DNA of 32,264 nt from assembly GCA_002347645.1 (NCBI GenBank), contig DDYF01000017.1:66485-98748 (forward strand), read 5' to 3'. This stretch comes from Thermoleophilia bacterium UBA2241. Lineage in GTDB: Bacteria; Actinomycetota; Thermoleophilia; UBA2241. The position numbers were made by a program, and so were the translations under genes. Positions 14,103 to 21,916 of the stretch are shown one piece after another (position 1 is the first letter of the stretch; every line of letters begins with the position of its first letter). The notes beneath the pieces are model-generated. The model was not told where the DNA came from. It saw nothing but the letters and a program-made list of their open reading frames with translations, and searched no databases.

Positions 14103-14357
14103 TCAGTCCTTCCGTTTCGCAGCCCGAAGCTCGTCCAGCGTCGGGAACGCCAGGGCGCCGGCCTCACACATCGAGGCGCAGTGCGAACAGCCCTCGATGC
14201 AGGAGGCCTCTGCAACGACGCGCACGTGATCGTCGACCATCGCGTAGACGCCTTGCTGGCAGAACTCGAGGCAGACCCTGCAGTCGGTGCAGGCAGCTCC
14301 ATCAAGGGTCGGTCCCCATTGGAAACCGTCGTCGCGCTCAACGCGTGCCATCGTCAT
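14103..14357 (-). CDS. 2[4Fe-4S] ferredoxin
   Basis: An 84-residue electron carrier. The first cluster motif is CTDCRVCLEFC (Cys23, 26, 29, 33). The second is slightly unusual, with a CxxxCxxCxxxC layout (Cys53, 57, 60, 64: CIEGCSHCASMC). The ATG at 14357 has GGGAGG 7 nt upstream; the longer open frame above it belongs to other sequence. It heads the ferredoxin-radical SAM-DnaJ operon and probably supplies electrons for SAM cleavage. Confidence 0.88.
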   Translation of the reverse strand: MTMARVERDDGFQWGPTLDGAACTDCRVCLEFCQQGVYAMVDDHVRVVAEASCIEGCSHCASMCEAGALAFPTLDELRAAKRKD

Positions 14358-14513
14358 TGTCCGACCTCCCGTCAACGTCTGCGCCGCGCGAGGGCGCATC
14401 GACACGAGTGTACGCGCACGAGCCCGAGAGCTCAGCCGCCCCCGCCGAGGAGAGCGTCTGTCGACGTGCGAGGAATCTACAGTTACGTTAGGGTCAAGTC
14501 GACGGATGTTCGG

Positions 14514-14606
14514 CTTCATCCGCTTCATGAGTTCAAGGCGCTCGATGTCGGCGTCCGTGTACAGGCGAGGTCGCAGAAGCGTCGTCAGCGACTGGATGGA
14601 GTAGAG
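14514..14606 (-). pseudogene. Remnant of a MerR-family regulator
   Basis: In the frame above the ferredoxin, about 31 residues read LYSIQSLTTLLRPRLYTDADIERLELMKRMK. The piece RLYTDADIERLELMKRMK is the typical second half of a MerR DNA-binding domain. The first helix-turn-helix and the rest of the protein are missing, and no start or ribosome site fits. It lies in the 250-bp divergent gap between the ferredoxin and YnfA-type genes. It may be a decayed regulator of the neighbouring genes. Confidence 0.4.
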
Positions 14607-14607
14607 C

Positions 14608-14937
14608 GTGAACGTGTTCGCCGCCGGCGGGTTGTTCGTCCTCACGGCTCTCGCCGAGATCACCGGCTGCTACCTGCCCTACCTCTGGATCAAGGACAAG
14701 GCGCCGATCTGGGTCCTGGCACCGGCGGCACTGTCACTCGCCGTCTTCGTCTACCTGCTCAGCCTGCATCCCTCGGCCGCTGGGCGCACCTACGCAGCCT
14801 ACGGCGGCATCTACGTCGCCACGGCGCTCGCCTGGCTGTGGCTCGTTGACGGCGTGCGCCCCACCGTGTGGGACGTGACGGGCGTCGTCGTCGCCATCAC
14901 GGGCATGGTGATCATCACGGTGGCGCCTCACTCCTGA
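14608..14937 (+). CDS. YnfA/UPF0060 family small membrane protein
   Basis: A 109-residue inner-membrane protein with four transmembrane helices, matching the YnfA (UPF0060) family in length and sequence: LTALAEITGCYLPYLWIK, LHPSAAGRTYAAYGGIYVATALAWLWLVDGVRP and a final DVTGVVVAITGMVIITVAP. The family is related to small multidrug transporters and is often found near metal and arsenic genes; the substrate is unknown. The start is the GTG at 14608 with GGAG about 10 nt upstream. Confidence 0.88.
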   Translation: MNVFAAGGLFVLTALAEITGCYLPYLWIKDKAPIWVLAPAALSLAVFVYLLSLHPSAAGRTYAAYGGIYVATALAWLWLVDGVRPTVWDVTGVVVAITGMVIITVAPHS

Positions 14938-14969
14938 GGCGAGAGCCGTGGACCGCAGTCCAAGGCGAA

Positions 14970-15003
14970 GCCGGCGAGGCTAATGCTGCCGAGCCTCGCC
15001 GGC
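14970..15003. terminator. Strong bidirectional hairpin between convergent genes
   Basis: GCCGGCGAGGCT (14970-14981) and AGCCTCGCCGGC (14992-15003) form a perfect 12-bp stem with a 10-nt loop, 33 bp after the YnfA stop. It overlaps the last codons of the convergent antiporter gene. No T-run follows. Confidence 0.55.
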
Positions 15004-16194
15004 CTGCCTTGCCTCGCGCCCCTGCCGCGCCTCGTCGTCCCCAGGGTGCCCGCGGCGCGCGAACACGGCCTTGATCAGGTACGGGCTGACGACCGTGGTG
15101 ACGAGCACCGTCCCGAGCACGGCCGCGTAGACGTCGCGTGTCACGGCGCCGGCGGCGAGGGCGATGCCGGCGACCACGATCCCCACCTCGCCGCGCGGGA
15201 TCATGCCCACGGCCACCTCGCGCGCGATCCGAGGCCCCTCGCGGCGCGCGCCCCAGAGAGAACCGATGTACTTGGTCGCGACGGCCACCACGCTGAACGC
15301 GACGATGGCGGCAAGGACCAGGGGCTTGGCGAACGACGTCGGATCGATGTAGGTGCCCATGAGCACGAAGAAGAACGGCACGAAGAACCAGGCGAGCGGT
15401 GTGAACCGCTCCTCCAGGGCCGCGTGCTGCTTGACCTCGGAGACGATGAGGCCGGCGATGAAGGCGCCGATGATGGCGGCCAGGCCGATGTACTGGGCCA
15501 GCAGCGAGAGCCCGAGCATGACGAGGATGGCGAGCATGAAGAGGGCGTTCGGCGAGAGCCGCGCCAGCGTCTCGGAGAACCGGCGCGCGAGCCGCGGCCC
15601 GGCGAACCCCGCCGCCGCGAGGAAGACGACGACCTCGACGACGAGCAGCGCCAGCTCCCAGGGGTTCGCGCCGCCGAGTGCGAGCGCCGTGACGACGCCG
15701 AGCGTGAGGAGGCCGAGGACGTCGTCGAAGATCGCCGCCCCAAGCACGATCGTCAGGGACCGGCGGCGTTGCAGGCCTAGGTCCCGCACCACCCGCATGG
15801 TCACGCCCACCGAGGTGGCCATGAGCGCCGTTCCCACGAAGAGGCTCTCGGTGACGCCGTAGCGAAAGGCCAGCCCGGCGACGACGCCCCCCGCGAACGG
15901 CACGACCGCACCCAGCACGGCGACCCTGGCGGCCCGCGGTCCAGCCTCGACGAACCGCCCGACGTGGGTCTCGAGGCCGGCGACAAAGAGCAGGAGCATC
16001 ATGCCCAGCTGGCCGAGCGCCTCGAGGAACTCGGTCTGATGGACGAGGCTGAGGAGTGCAGGACCGAGGATGGCGCCCGCGAGCAGCTCACCGATGAGCG
16101 CCGGCTGCTTGAACGCCTCGAAGAGGCTCCCCAGCAGATGCGCCGCCGCGAGGGCGAGGAAGATCTCGAACAGGATGCGTGTGGTGTCCTCCAC
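14980..16194 (-). CDS. Cation:proton antiporter, CPA2 family (KefB/GerN-like)
   Basis: A 404-residue membrane protein with about 12 transmembrane helices of the Na+/H+ exchanger domain. Family features include the start IFLALAAAHLLGSLFEAFKQPALIGELLAGAILGP, the pore region AAIFDDVLGLLTLGVV with the Asp pair, and GMIPRGEVGIVVAGIAL near the C-terminus. It exchanges K+ or Na+ for protons. There is no C-terminal TrkA-N domain; the tail is short and basic. The start is a GTG with no clear ribosome site. It lies 32 bp downstream of arsR on the same strand and may be cotranscribed with it. Confidence 0.9.
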   Translation of the reverse strand: MEDTTRILFEIFLALAAAHLLGSLFEAFKQPALIGELLAGAILGPALLSLVHQTEFLEALGQLGMMLLLFVAGLETHVGRFVEAGPRAARVAVLGAVVPFAGGVVAGLAFRYGVTESLFVGTALMATSVGVTMRVVRDLGLQRRRSLTIVLGAAIFDDVLGLLTLGVVTALALGGANPWELALLVVEVVVFLAAAGFAGPRLARRFSETLARLSPNALFMLAILVMLGLSLLAQYIGLAAIIGAFIAGLIVSEVKQHAALEERFTPLAWFFVPFFFVLMGTYIDPTSFAKPLVLAAIVAFSVVAVATKYIGSLWGARREGPRIAREVAVGMIPRGEVGIVVAGIALAAGAVTRDVYAAVLGTVLVTTVVSPYLIKAVFARRGHPGDDEARQGREARQAGEARQH

Positions 16195-16226
16195 GGGTGG
16201 CTGGAGTATACGTGGGGCGCTGAAAG

Positions 16227-16655
16227 CTACACGCGCATGAGCTCAGCGAAGGCGTCCAGCGCCCGTCTGGCTGCCTTGGCGTCGACTGAGTAGAAGGTCC
16301 ACTTGCCGCGGACCTCCTCGTGCACCAGCCCGGCTTCACGCAGCACGCGCAGGTGGTAGGACGCCTTGGACTGCCCGAGCCCGAAGTGGTCCTGGAAGTC
16401 GCAGACACAGATGCCCGCGGGGTCCTCCTTTCCTGGCACCCCGCGCTCCGACGGCTCCGGCAACCCGCAACAGGCCCTGCCCTGCACCATGACGTCGAGC
16501 ATATTGAGCCGGATGGGGTCGCTCAGCGCCTTCGCCACCCGGGTGAGCCAAGCAGCCTGCGCCGCGTCCTGAGGCGGGCAGCAGGCGGTCCCGGCCGGAT
16601 CGGCGCTTCCGCAGCAGCCCGCCGCGGGCGTCTCCTCCACCTTGCTCCTCGTCAT
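16227..16655 (-). CDS. arsR: ArsR-family arsenic-responsive repressor with extra Cys pairs
   Basis: A 142-residue winged-helix repressor. The DNA-binding helix region is FGLGQSKASYHLRVLREAGLV, and the wing is GKWTFYSVD. The likely As(III) site includes Cys83 and Cys85 in GICVCDF, the usual ArsR CVC motif, plus a vicinal pair Cys62-Cys63. Two more pairs (Cys14-15, Cys25-26) lie in an N-terminal extension that standard ArsR proteins lack. GGGAGG precedes the ATG. It diverges from arsM across 126 bp and probably controls it. Confidence 0.92.
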   Translation of the reverse strand: MTRSKVEETPAAGCCGSADPAGTACCPPQDAAQAAWLTRVAKALSDPIRLNMLDVMVQGRACCGLPEPSERGVPGKEDPAGICVCDFQDHFGLGQSKASYHLRVLREAGLVHEEVRGKWTFYSVDAKAARRALDAFAELMRV

Positions 16656-16697
16656 GAGCCACCTCCCAGCGTCAGCGCAATTCCTGTTGATGTGGGG

Positions 16698-16744
16698 TTG
16701 ACTGCCATCGGTATCAGTCTATCATCACAGGCAATGAGTTTGAT
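16698..16744 (+). promoter_or_regulatory. arsM promoter and possible ArsR operator
   Basis: TTGACT (16698-16703) and TATCAT (16720-16725) form a -35/-10 pair with 16 nt spacing pointing to arsM. An imperfect inverted repeat ATCA (16721-16724)/TGAT (16741-16744) overlaps the -10 and start region, a suitable place for ArsR. The promoter is more convincing than the operator. Confidence 0.45.
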
Positions 16745-16781
16745 TTGACACCCACAGAGACCGAACGATCGAGGAGAGACG

Positions 16782-17642
16782 ATGAGCCAGCCACCGAGCG
16801 ACGCCGACCTCAAGACCCACATCCGCGACCACTACGCCGAGCGCGCCGTGGCCGCGAGCCAGTCCCAGCCCTGCGGCTGCGGCTGCAGCTGCGGGCCTGC
16901 CGCATCCGTCGAGCCCATGGACGACGTCGCCCGCGGCCTCTACAGCGTCGCCGAGACCGGCGACCTTCCCGCCACCGCGGTGCTCGCCAGCCTTGGCTGC
17001 GGTAACCCGACGGCGCTCGCCGACCTGCTCCCGGGTGAGGTCGTGCTCGACCTCGGCAGTGGCGGCGGGATCGACGTCTTGCTGTCCGCCCGCCGCGTCG
17101 GCTCCACCGGCAAAGCCTATGGGCTCGACATGACCGACGAGATGCTCGCGCTCGCGCGTGAGAACCAACAGAAGGCCGGCGTCGAGAACGTCGAGTTCCT
17201 CAAGGGCGAGCTCGAGGACATCCCGCTGCCCGACGCGAGCGTCGACGTGATCATCAGCAACTGCGTGGTCAACCTCTCCACCGACAAGGACCGCGCGCTG
17301 GCCGAGGCGTTCCGCGTGCTCAAGCCCGGCGGCCGCTTCGCGATCAGCGACGTGCTCTTCCAGGGCGACATGAGCCAGGTGCCGCGCACGCTGCTCGACG
17401 ATCCGGGCGCGTGGTCCGCGTGCATCTCCGGCGCGCTCGAGGAGCGGGACTTCGTCGCGCGGCTGACCCGTGCGGGCTTCGCCGACGCGAGCGTCGAGGT
17501 GACCGCCGTCTACGACGGGTCCGCGGAGAACAACATGTGCGGTGCCCCGCCGATGCCGGAGGGCGTGCAGCTCGTCAGCGGCTTCGTGCGCGCCGTGAAG
17601 CCGGCGCCGACCAGCTGCTGCGGTGGCGGCGGCTGCTGCTGA
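16782..17642 (+). CDS. arsM: Arsenite S-adenosylmethionine methyltransferase ArsM
   Basis: A 286-residue cytoplasmic enzyme that methylates arsenite to mono-, di- and trimethylated arsenicals. The SAM motif VLDLGSGGGIDVLLSARRVG is at residues 88-107. The conserved arsenic-site cysteines are present: Cys73 (LGCGNP), Cys161 (SNCVVNLS) and Cys214 (SACISG), with an N-terminal CGCGCSCG (31-38) that may hold the fourth. The C-terminus ends in SCCGGGGCC, a likely extra thiol metal site. GAGGAG precedes the ATG. It diverges from arsR, and a strong terminator follows. Confidence 0.95.
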   Translation: MSQPPSDADLKTHIRDHYAERAVAASQSQPCGCGCSCGPAASVEPMDDVARGLYSVAETGDLPATAVLASLGCGNPTALADLLPGEVVLDLGSGGGIDVLLSARRVGSTGKAYGLDMTDEMLALARENQQKAGVENVEFLKGELEDIPLPDASVDVIISNCVVNLSTDKDRALAEAFRVLKPGGRFAISDVLFQGDMSQVPRTLLDDPGAWSACISGALEERDFVARLTRAGFADASVEVTAVYDGSAENNMCGAPPMPEGVQLVSGFVRAVKPAPTSCCGGGGCC

Positions 17643-17664
17643 GGCGATGCTGAAGCAGATGCCG

Positions 17665-17706
17665 GGCCGGCCGGTGTGCCAGATCGCACGCCGGCCGGCC
17701 TCTTTT
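17665..17706 (+). terminator. Rho-independent terminator after arsM
   Basis: A 15-bp stem (17665-17679 with 17686-17700, one G-T wobble) with a 6-nt loop is followed by TCTTTT (17701-17706). This is the best terminator in the window; it starts 23 nt after the arsM stop and separates arsM from the PadR operon. Confidence 0.9.
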
Positions 17707-17783
17707 GTGGTCACACGTCGGCGCCTCCCACGCGATTCGGACAGTGTCGATCTCCGTGTCCGTGGGCGGACTTGAACGAGTAG

Positions 17784-17796
17784 ATGCGTAAAGCAT
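17784..17796. promoter_or_regulatory. Inverted repeat ATGC-N5-GCAT, candidate PadR operator
   Basis: ATGC (17784-17787) and GCAT (17793-17796) lie about 20 bp before the PadR start, with TATAGT just after. PadR proteins bind short dyads of this type in their own promoters. The sequence is short, so chance is possible. Confidence 0.35.
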
Positions 17797-17815
17797 ATAG
17801 TTGCGGACAGCATCT

Positions 17816-18259
17816 ATGCCCTCGCCCGACCTGAAACCAGACTCTGTAACCGCCGATTGCCGGCCCTGCGCACCCGACGCCGGCCGCGCCCTGTCCAGGC
17901 TGGAGCCGTGGCTACTGCTCCTCCTCGGGGAGAATCCCGCTCACGGTTACGAGCTCCTCGAACGCCTGAGCGAGCTGCCTGACGCTCCGTCTGCCGACCG
18001 GGGCCATGTGTACCGCACACTGCGCCGCCTCGAGGGTCAGGGGCTCGTCACCTCGGAATGGCAGATGCCTCAGGCGGGGCCGGCGCGCCACACCTACACC
18101 CTGACCGCCGACGGCCTGCAGGCTCTGGACGCCTGGACCGGCCACATCCGCGCCGCTCGCACTCGGCTCGATGCGTTCTTGGAACGTCGCGAATCGCTCC
18201 GCGTCGCGTCGCTGGCCGCGAGTCCGCCCGCGGCCGAAGCGCCGGAGCTTGAGCCGTGA
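17816..18259 (+). CDS. PadR-family transcriptional regulator
   Basis: A 147-residue winged-helix regulator. The PadR domain spans about residues 28-105: LEPWLLLLLGENPAHGYELLERLSEL, then DRGHVYRTLRRLEGQGLVTSEWQ and the wing GPARHTYTLTADGLQALDAW. A short Ala/Pro tail follows. I use ATG 17816; an in-frame TTG at 17801 would add five residues. It is the first gene of a four-gene operon (cupin, two permease halves), whose next gene starts inside its stop codon, so it likely controls that operon. Confidence 0.85.
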   Translation: MPSPDLKPDSVTADCRPCAPDAGRALSRLEPWLLLLLGENPAHGYELLERLSELPDAPSADRGHVYRTLRRLEGQGLVTSEWQMPQAGPARHTYTLTADGLQALDAWTGHIRAARTRLDAFLERRESLRVASLAASPPAAEAPELEP

Positions 18260-18606
18260 AGACCTTCGACCTGACGACCGTCCCGTCGGGACTCGCCCCC
18301 GCTTCCGCCTCCGGCACGCGCGTCGCGGTACTCCTGGACCAAGGTCAGGCCAAACTGCGACGCATCGAGCTTGACGCCGACGAGGTGATCCCGCCTTGCC
18401 GGATGAGCGACGACGTCGCGTTCGTCGTGCTGCGCGGCTCTGTGTTCGTCACGGCCGGGTCAGAGGAGGAGTTGGTCGCGGCTCCGGGAGCGGTGTACAT
18501 CCCCGGGGGCGCGACGACGCGGTCACTGCGCGCCCTCGAGCCGTCGCTGATCCTCGCGGTGCTGTGCAAAGGCGCGCGTGAGGATCCGCCCGGCGCGAGT
18601 TCCTGA
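18256..18606 (+). CDS. Cupin-domain protein
   Basis: A 116-residue single-domain beta-barrel cupin. The central strands are IPPCRMSDDVAFVVLRGSVFVTA and a second half LVAAPGAVYIPGGATTRSLRALEP. The usual metal-binding His residues of the first cupin motif are absent, with Cys and Asp instead, so it may be a binding rather than catalytic protein. The GTG start overlaps the PadR stop (GTGA), and its stop overlaps the next ATG (TGATG). Confidence 0.7.
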   Translation: MKTFDLTTVPSGLAPASASGTRVAVLLDQGQAKLRRIELDADEVIPPCRMSDDVAFVVLRGSVFVTAGSEEELVAAPGAVYIPGGATTRSLRALEPSLILAVLCKGAREDPPGASS

Positions 18607-19076
18607 TGGAAGTGCTCCTCGCCATCACGGCGCTCGCCATCCTCGCCTCGTTCATCGCCGACCGGCGCAAGACCCTCATGGGCGTCCGCCACGGCCTGCG
18701 GATGCTCGTCGGCCTCCTCCCCACACTGGTCGGCGTTCTCGCGGCAGTGAGCCTGCTCATGGCCGCCGTGAGCCCGGCGACGCTCGAGCGTTGGCTCGGC
18801 GGCGGCGGACCGCTGCCGTTCGTGGCCGCTCTCATCATCGGCAGCATCGCCCTCATCCCGGGGCTCATCGCTTTTCCGCTGGCCGGCGTGCTGAAGGACA
18901 ACGGCGCCACGACCGCTGTGCTCGCGGCGTTCATCACCACGCTGCTCATGGTCGGCGTTCTCACACTGCCGATCGAGATTCGCTTTCTGGGCCGCCGCAT
19001 CGCCCTGTGGCGGAACCTGCTGGCGTTGGGCGGAGCGATCGTGGTCGCGCTCGTCATGACCGCCATCCTGAGTTGA
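18606..19076 (+). CDS. Half-size permease, ArsP/DUF318-like, N-terminal partner
   Basis: A 156-residue membrane protein with about five helices. LPFVAALIIGSIALIPGLIAFPLAGVLKDNGA resembles one half of the duplicated ArsP/DUF318 permease fold, where an equivalent loop carries the CSC motif; here no Cys is present. It pairs with the next gene, which encodes the second half, so the transporter is probably a heterodimer. The substrate is unknown; arsenicals or thiol-bound metals are a guess from context. Confidence 0.65.
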   Translation: MEVLLAITALAILASFIADRRKTLMGVRHGLRMLVGLLPTLVGVLAAVSLLMAAVSPATLERWLGGGGPLPFVAALIIGSIALIPGLIAFPLAGVLKDNGATTAVLAAFITTLLMVGVLTLPIEIRFLGRRIALWRNLLALGGAIVVALVMTAILS

Positions 19077-19078
19077 CC

Positions 19079-19651
19079 GTGGCCGCTCGCCCGAAGCGTT
19101 CGCGCGCGGTGGTGAAGACCGTCCTTCCCTGGGTACTGGTCGCTCTCGTCCTCACTCTCTGGGCCTACGACCGGCTCGTCGCACCGTTTCCCTTCGGTCG
19201 TCAGGCAGGCGCGGGGTTCTGGACCGTCATCGTCGAGATGGTCGCCTTCCTGCCGGCGATGTTCATCCTCGTGGGGCTGTTCGACGTGTGGGTGCCGCGC
19301 CGCGTCGTGGAGCGCCACGTCGGTCGCGACTCCGGCCCGCTCGCCATCGTCTGGATGGTGCTTCTGGGCACGCTCCAGGCGGGACCTCTCTACGGAGCCT
19401 TCCCCGTCGCCGTCGCACTGTGGCGCAAGGGCACGGCGCCGCGCAACGTCTTCATCTACCTCGGCGCCTTCTGCGCCCTCAAGATCCCGATGCTGACGTT
19501 CGAGGTCGCTTTCCTCGGCTGGCAGTTCTCACTGGTGCGCACGGCGGTGACGCTGCCGGTGTTCATCGCCCTCGGCTACCTGCTGGAGCGCCTACTACCG
19601 GCCGATGTGACCATCCCGGGTCCCGCCGGCGCCGAGACGCCACCATCTTGA
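19079..19651 (+). CDS. Half-size permease, ArsP/DUF318-like, C-terminal partner
   Basis: A 190-residue membrane protein with about five helices. The loop LLGTLQAGPLYGAFPVAVALWRKGTAPRNVFIYLGAFCALKIPM mirrors the conserved pore loop of full-length ArsP-like permeases, which suggests that two short proteins do the job of one. The start is the GTG at 19079, 2 nt after the upstream stop; an overlapping TTG at 19073 is possible. It is the last gene of the PadR operon. Confidence 0.65.
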   Translation: MAARPKRSRAVVKTVLPWVLVALVLTLWAYDRLVAPFPFGRQAGAGFWTVIVEMVAFLPAMFILVGLFDVWVPRRVVERHVGRDSGPLAIVWMVLLGTLQAGPLYGAFPVAVALWRKGTAPRNVFIYLGAFCALKIPMLTFEVAFLGWQFSLVRTAVTLPVFIALGYLLERLLPADVTIPGPAGAETPPS

Positions 19652-19696
19652 GTCGGCGCGAAACCCGGACTCCCGCACTGCGGCGACGTGCGACGA

Positions 19697-20665
19697 CTAC
19701 CAGATGGAGACGCCGAAGTAGGCGGCGATGAACTTGATCGACACGTACAGGAAGTAGACGCCGAAGATCAGCTTCAGGGTAGTCGGCTTGAACCGCTTGA
19801 TCACCGCGGCGCCGATCTGCGCGCCGACGATGGTGCCGCCGGCGAGGAGTGACCCGGCCGCGATCGCCACATAGCCGCCCGCCAGCTTGATGCCTCCGCC
19901 GACGATGGCGAGGGGGATCATCGTCGCGAGCGACGTGCCCATGGTCAGGTACACGGGGGCGCCGAACAGGTAGATCAGCCCCGGCACGAGCGCATAGCCG
20001 CCGCCCAAGCCGACCACGCCGGTGAGCACACCGATGAAGGCGCCGAAGAACGCCCAGCCCGTCTTGTGCGGCGCCATGACGGAGCCTTCCTTCACGACCT
20101 TGCCGCCGGGCAGCCCGACGCCCTCCCAGATCATGCGCACGGCAGGCCACAGGAAGGCCAAGCCGAGAATGAGTCCCAGCAACGCCGCCTGGCTGGACAG
20201 CCTCGTGAACAGCCACGACCCGATGACGACGCCGACGATGCCGAAGCCGCCCAGCCATAGCGTGGCTCGAACGTCCAGATTGCGACGCACGAGGTGCGCG
20301 TAGCCCCCCGAGAGAGCCGTGAAGATCACCGCGAACAGGGTGGTCCCCACCGCGATCGGCGCGGAGTAGCCCATCCAGAAGTGGATGCTGGGCAGCATCA
20401 CGCTGCAGCCGCCGGTACCGATGAGACCGCCGAGCACACCGGCGACCAGGCCGATCGAGACGAGAGCGACGCCCTGCTGGACGCCGATGGCGGGTAGACC
20501 CTGGCCCGACTGCGCCCCACTGGCCAGCGCCCAGGCGGCCACGCCGCTCACGATCACAAGAAGCACGATGCTGGGCCCGTACTGCTTCCAGAAGGTGGGG
20601 GCCGGGCCGCCGGACACGGCGCCTCCGGCGCCGGGCGTGGCGGGGCTGGACGTGGATGATGCCAT
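19697..20665 (-). CDS. TauE/SafE-family anion exporter
   Basis: A 322-residue membrane protein with eight to nine helices. The two TauE/SafE half-motifs are visible: GLVAGVLGGLIGTGGCSVMLPSIHFWMG and GAFIGVLTGVVGLGGGYALVPGLIYLFG. The family exports sulfite, sulfoacetate or related anions. The first 30 residues are a Gly/Pro/Ser-rich extension. AAGGAGGTAGCC precedes the ATG, and this ribosome site overlaps the stop of the upstream arsR-like gene, so the two form a coupled unit; the partner suggests sulfur- or metal-dependent control. Confidence 0.9.
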   Translation of the reverse strand: MASSTSSPATPGAGGAVSGGPAPTFWKQYGPSIVLLVIVSGVAAWALASGAQSGQGLPAIGVQQGVALVSIGLVAGVLGGLIGTGGCSVMLPSIHFWMGYSAPIAVGTTLFAVIFTALSGGYAHLVRRNLDVRATLWLGGFGIVGVVIGSWLFTRLSSQAALLGLILGLAFLWPAVRMIWEGVGLPGGKVVKEGSVMAPHKTGWAFFGAFIGVLTGVVGLGGGYALVPGLIYLFGAPVYLTMGTSLATMIPLAIVGGGIKLAGGYVAIAAGSLLAGGTIVGAQIGAAVIKRFKPTTLKLIFGVYFLYVSIKFIAAYFGVSIW

Positions 20666-20667
20666 GG

Positions 20668-21114
20668 CTACCTCCTTCGAGAGCGCGTACCGGCCGGCCG
20701 CCTCCCGACAGCCGACGGCGAAGACGCAGATGCATCAGCGGCCTCCCGACAGAGACTGCCGCACGGAGAGGCAGCAGGCACTGCGCCGTCCGTGATCGGC
20801 GCCGCCCCGTCGCCGACGATGGTGGAGACACACCGCAGCACCGTCACCACGCACGGCGTGCGCAGACGGTAGAAGATCTGCTTGCCGTCTCGCCGGCTGG
20901 CGAGCACGCCGGCCGTCTTCAGTTGGAGGAGGTGCCGCGAGATCGTCGAGAGGTCCGAGCCGACGCGGCCGTTGATGCTCGTGACGTCGAGCTCGCCGTC
21001 GGAGAGGGCGTCCACGATGGCAAGCCGGGCTGGGTGGCCGAGCGCCTTGAAGAGGAGGGCGCGCTCTTCGAACGACGCGGTGTCTTCGACCTGGACCAAG
21101 CGACCCTCGTTCAT
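20668..21114 (-). CDS. ArsR/SmtB-family repressor upstream of tauE-like gene
   Basis: A 148-residue winged-helix regulator. The core is ALLFKALGHPARLAIVDALSDGELDVTSINGRVGSDLSTISRHLLQLKTAGVLASRRDGKQIFYRL. It lacks the CVC motif of arsenic sensors; two Cys seven residues apart in the last helix (TPCVVTVLRCV) recall ArsR-type sensors of sulfide or other metals. The C-terminal 45 residues are Ala/Pro/Arg-rich and probably unstructured. It ends 2 nt before the TauE/SafE start. Confidence 0.85.
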   Translation of the reverse strand: MNEGRLVQVEDTASFEERALLFKALGHPARLAIVDALSDGELDVTSINGRVGSDLSTISRHLLQLKTAGVLASRRDGKQIFYRLRTPCVVTVLRCVSTIVGDGAAPITDGAVPAASPCGSLCREAADASASSPSAVGRRPAGTRSRRR

Positions 21115-21331
21115 CAGCCACCTCTCCCGGAAGGGGAACAGGGCAGGGACTCATTCACTTGGTCATATTGCCAAATTTACATTCGTATGTCCAGCCCGGA
21201 CCTTCGAGGGTTTGTGCTCACCACGGAGGGAGCGCGACGGTCCACCGACTGCGACGCACCAACTTCGGCGGCACGTCGGTACGCAGGAGAGGAGAGAGCT
21301 GAGCCCGCGAACTACCCGGGCCGCGCTCAGT
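21115..21331. promoter_or_regulatory. Promoter region of the arsR-tauE unit and end of the long leftward operon
   Basis: No gene is seen in these 217 bases. The part next to the ArsR gene is AT-rich (about 21150-21190) and holds the dyad ACAT-TCGT-ATGT (21179-21190), a candidate operator. A weak GC-rich hairpin at about 21297-21320 may end the operon coming from the right. Confidence 0.35.
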
Positions 21332-21502
21332 TCACGGTCGAGGGTGCTGCGGCCTCGACCTGCCCTCGAGCACATGAGACGCCTTCCCGCCAAGGTGAGC
21401 TTTCAGCCACGCGAGCGCGCCCGCGGCGTCGTCGTCCAGCAGGATGCGCTCGAGCTCGAGGATGTCCGCCTCTTCCAGGATGAGATTGACTACTTCGCTC
21501 AC
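21332..21502 (-). CDS. Small conserved-looking protein, unknown
   Basis: A 56-residue protein whose GTG start overlaps the stop of the AhpD-like gene (GTGA), indicating coupled translation. The sequence SEVVNLILEEADILELERILLDDDAAGALAWLKAHLGGKASHVLEG is helical with Leu heptads and an acidic face; the last ten residues are polar. It has no Cys. No family is recognised. It is the last gene of the long leftward operon. Confidence 0.55.
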   Translation of the reverse strand: MSEVVNLILEEADILELERILLDDDAAGALAWLKAHLGGKASHVLEGRSRPQHPRP

Positions 21503-21834
21503 TTGACGCTCTGCTCCTGAAGCCACTGCAGGGCGTCCGCCGCGGCATCGTTGACCGTGGCCGCCTTCATCAGGCGTGAGACGAGGATCGCTTCGACGAT
21601 CTCCCCCTTCGCGGCGCCGGCCTGCGCCGCCTGCTTGGCCCACTGGACGGTGCAGGTGCTCGACTGGAGCGCCGCCGCCACGCCGATGCCCACGAGGAGC
21701 TTGTACTTGAGGGGGACGGCCTGGAGCTCCGGGTTGTCCATGATGGCGGCGCGGTGTTCAAGGTAGGTTCGCGCTCCCTCGGGGGCGGCGGCGCGCATGA
21801 TCTCCATGGGGTTTGGCTGCACAGCATCGGTCAT
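21499..21834 (-). CDS. AhpD/carboxymuconolactone decarboxylase-like protein
   Basis: A 111-residue all-helical protein of the AhpD/CMD family: LKYKLLVGIGVAAALQSSTCTVQWAKQAAQAGAAKGEIVEAILVSRLMKAATVNDAA. The family's CxxC...H peroxidase-linked motif is reduced to one Cys (STCTVQW), so classic disulfide chemistry is unlikely. It is the tenth gene of the leftward operon; an ArsD-linked AhpD domain with an intact CxxC is encoded at the other end of the island. Confidence 0.8.
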   Translation of the reverse strand: MTDAVQPNPMEIMRAAAPEGARTYLEHRAAIMDNPELQAVPLKYKLLVGIGVAAALQSSTCTVQWAKQAAQAGAAKGEIVEAILVSRLMKAATVNDAAADALQWLQEQSVK

Positions 21835-21916
21835 CGGGATTCTCCCTCGACTGTCGTTTTGGTTTCGGCCGCCGGTCGGTGGCCGGTCTTGCGGACCGTC
21901 ACGACGCCTCGGCGTC

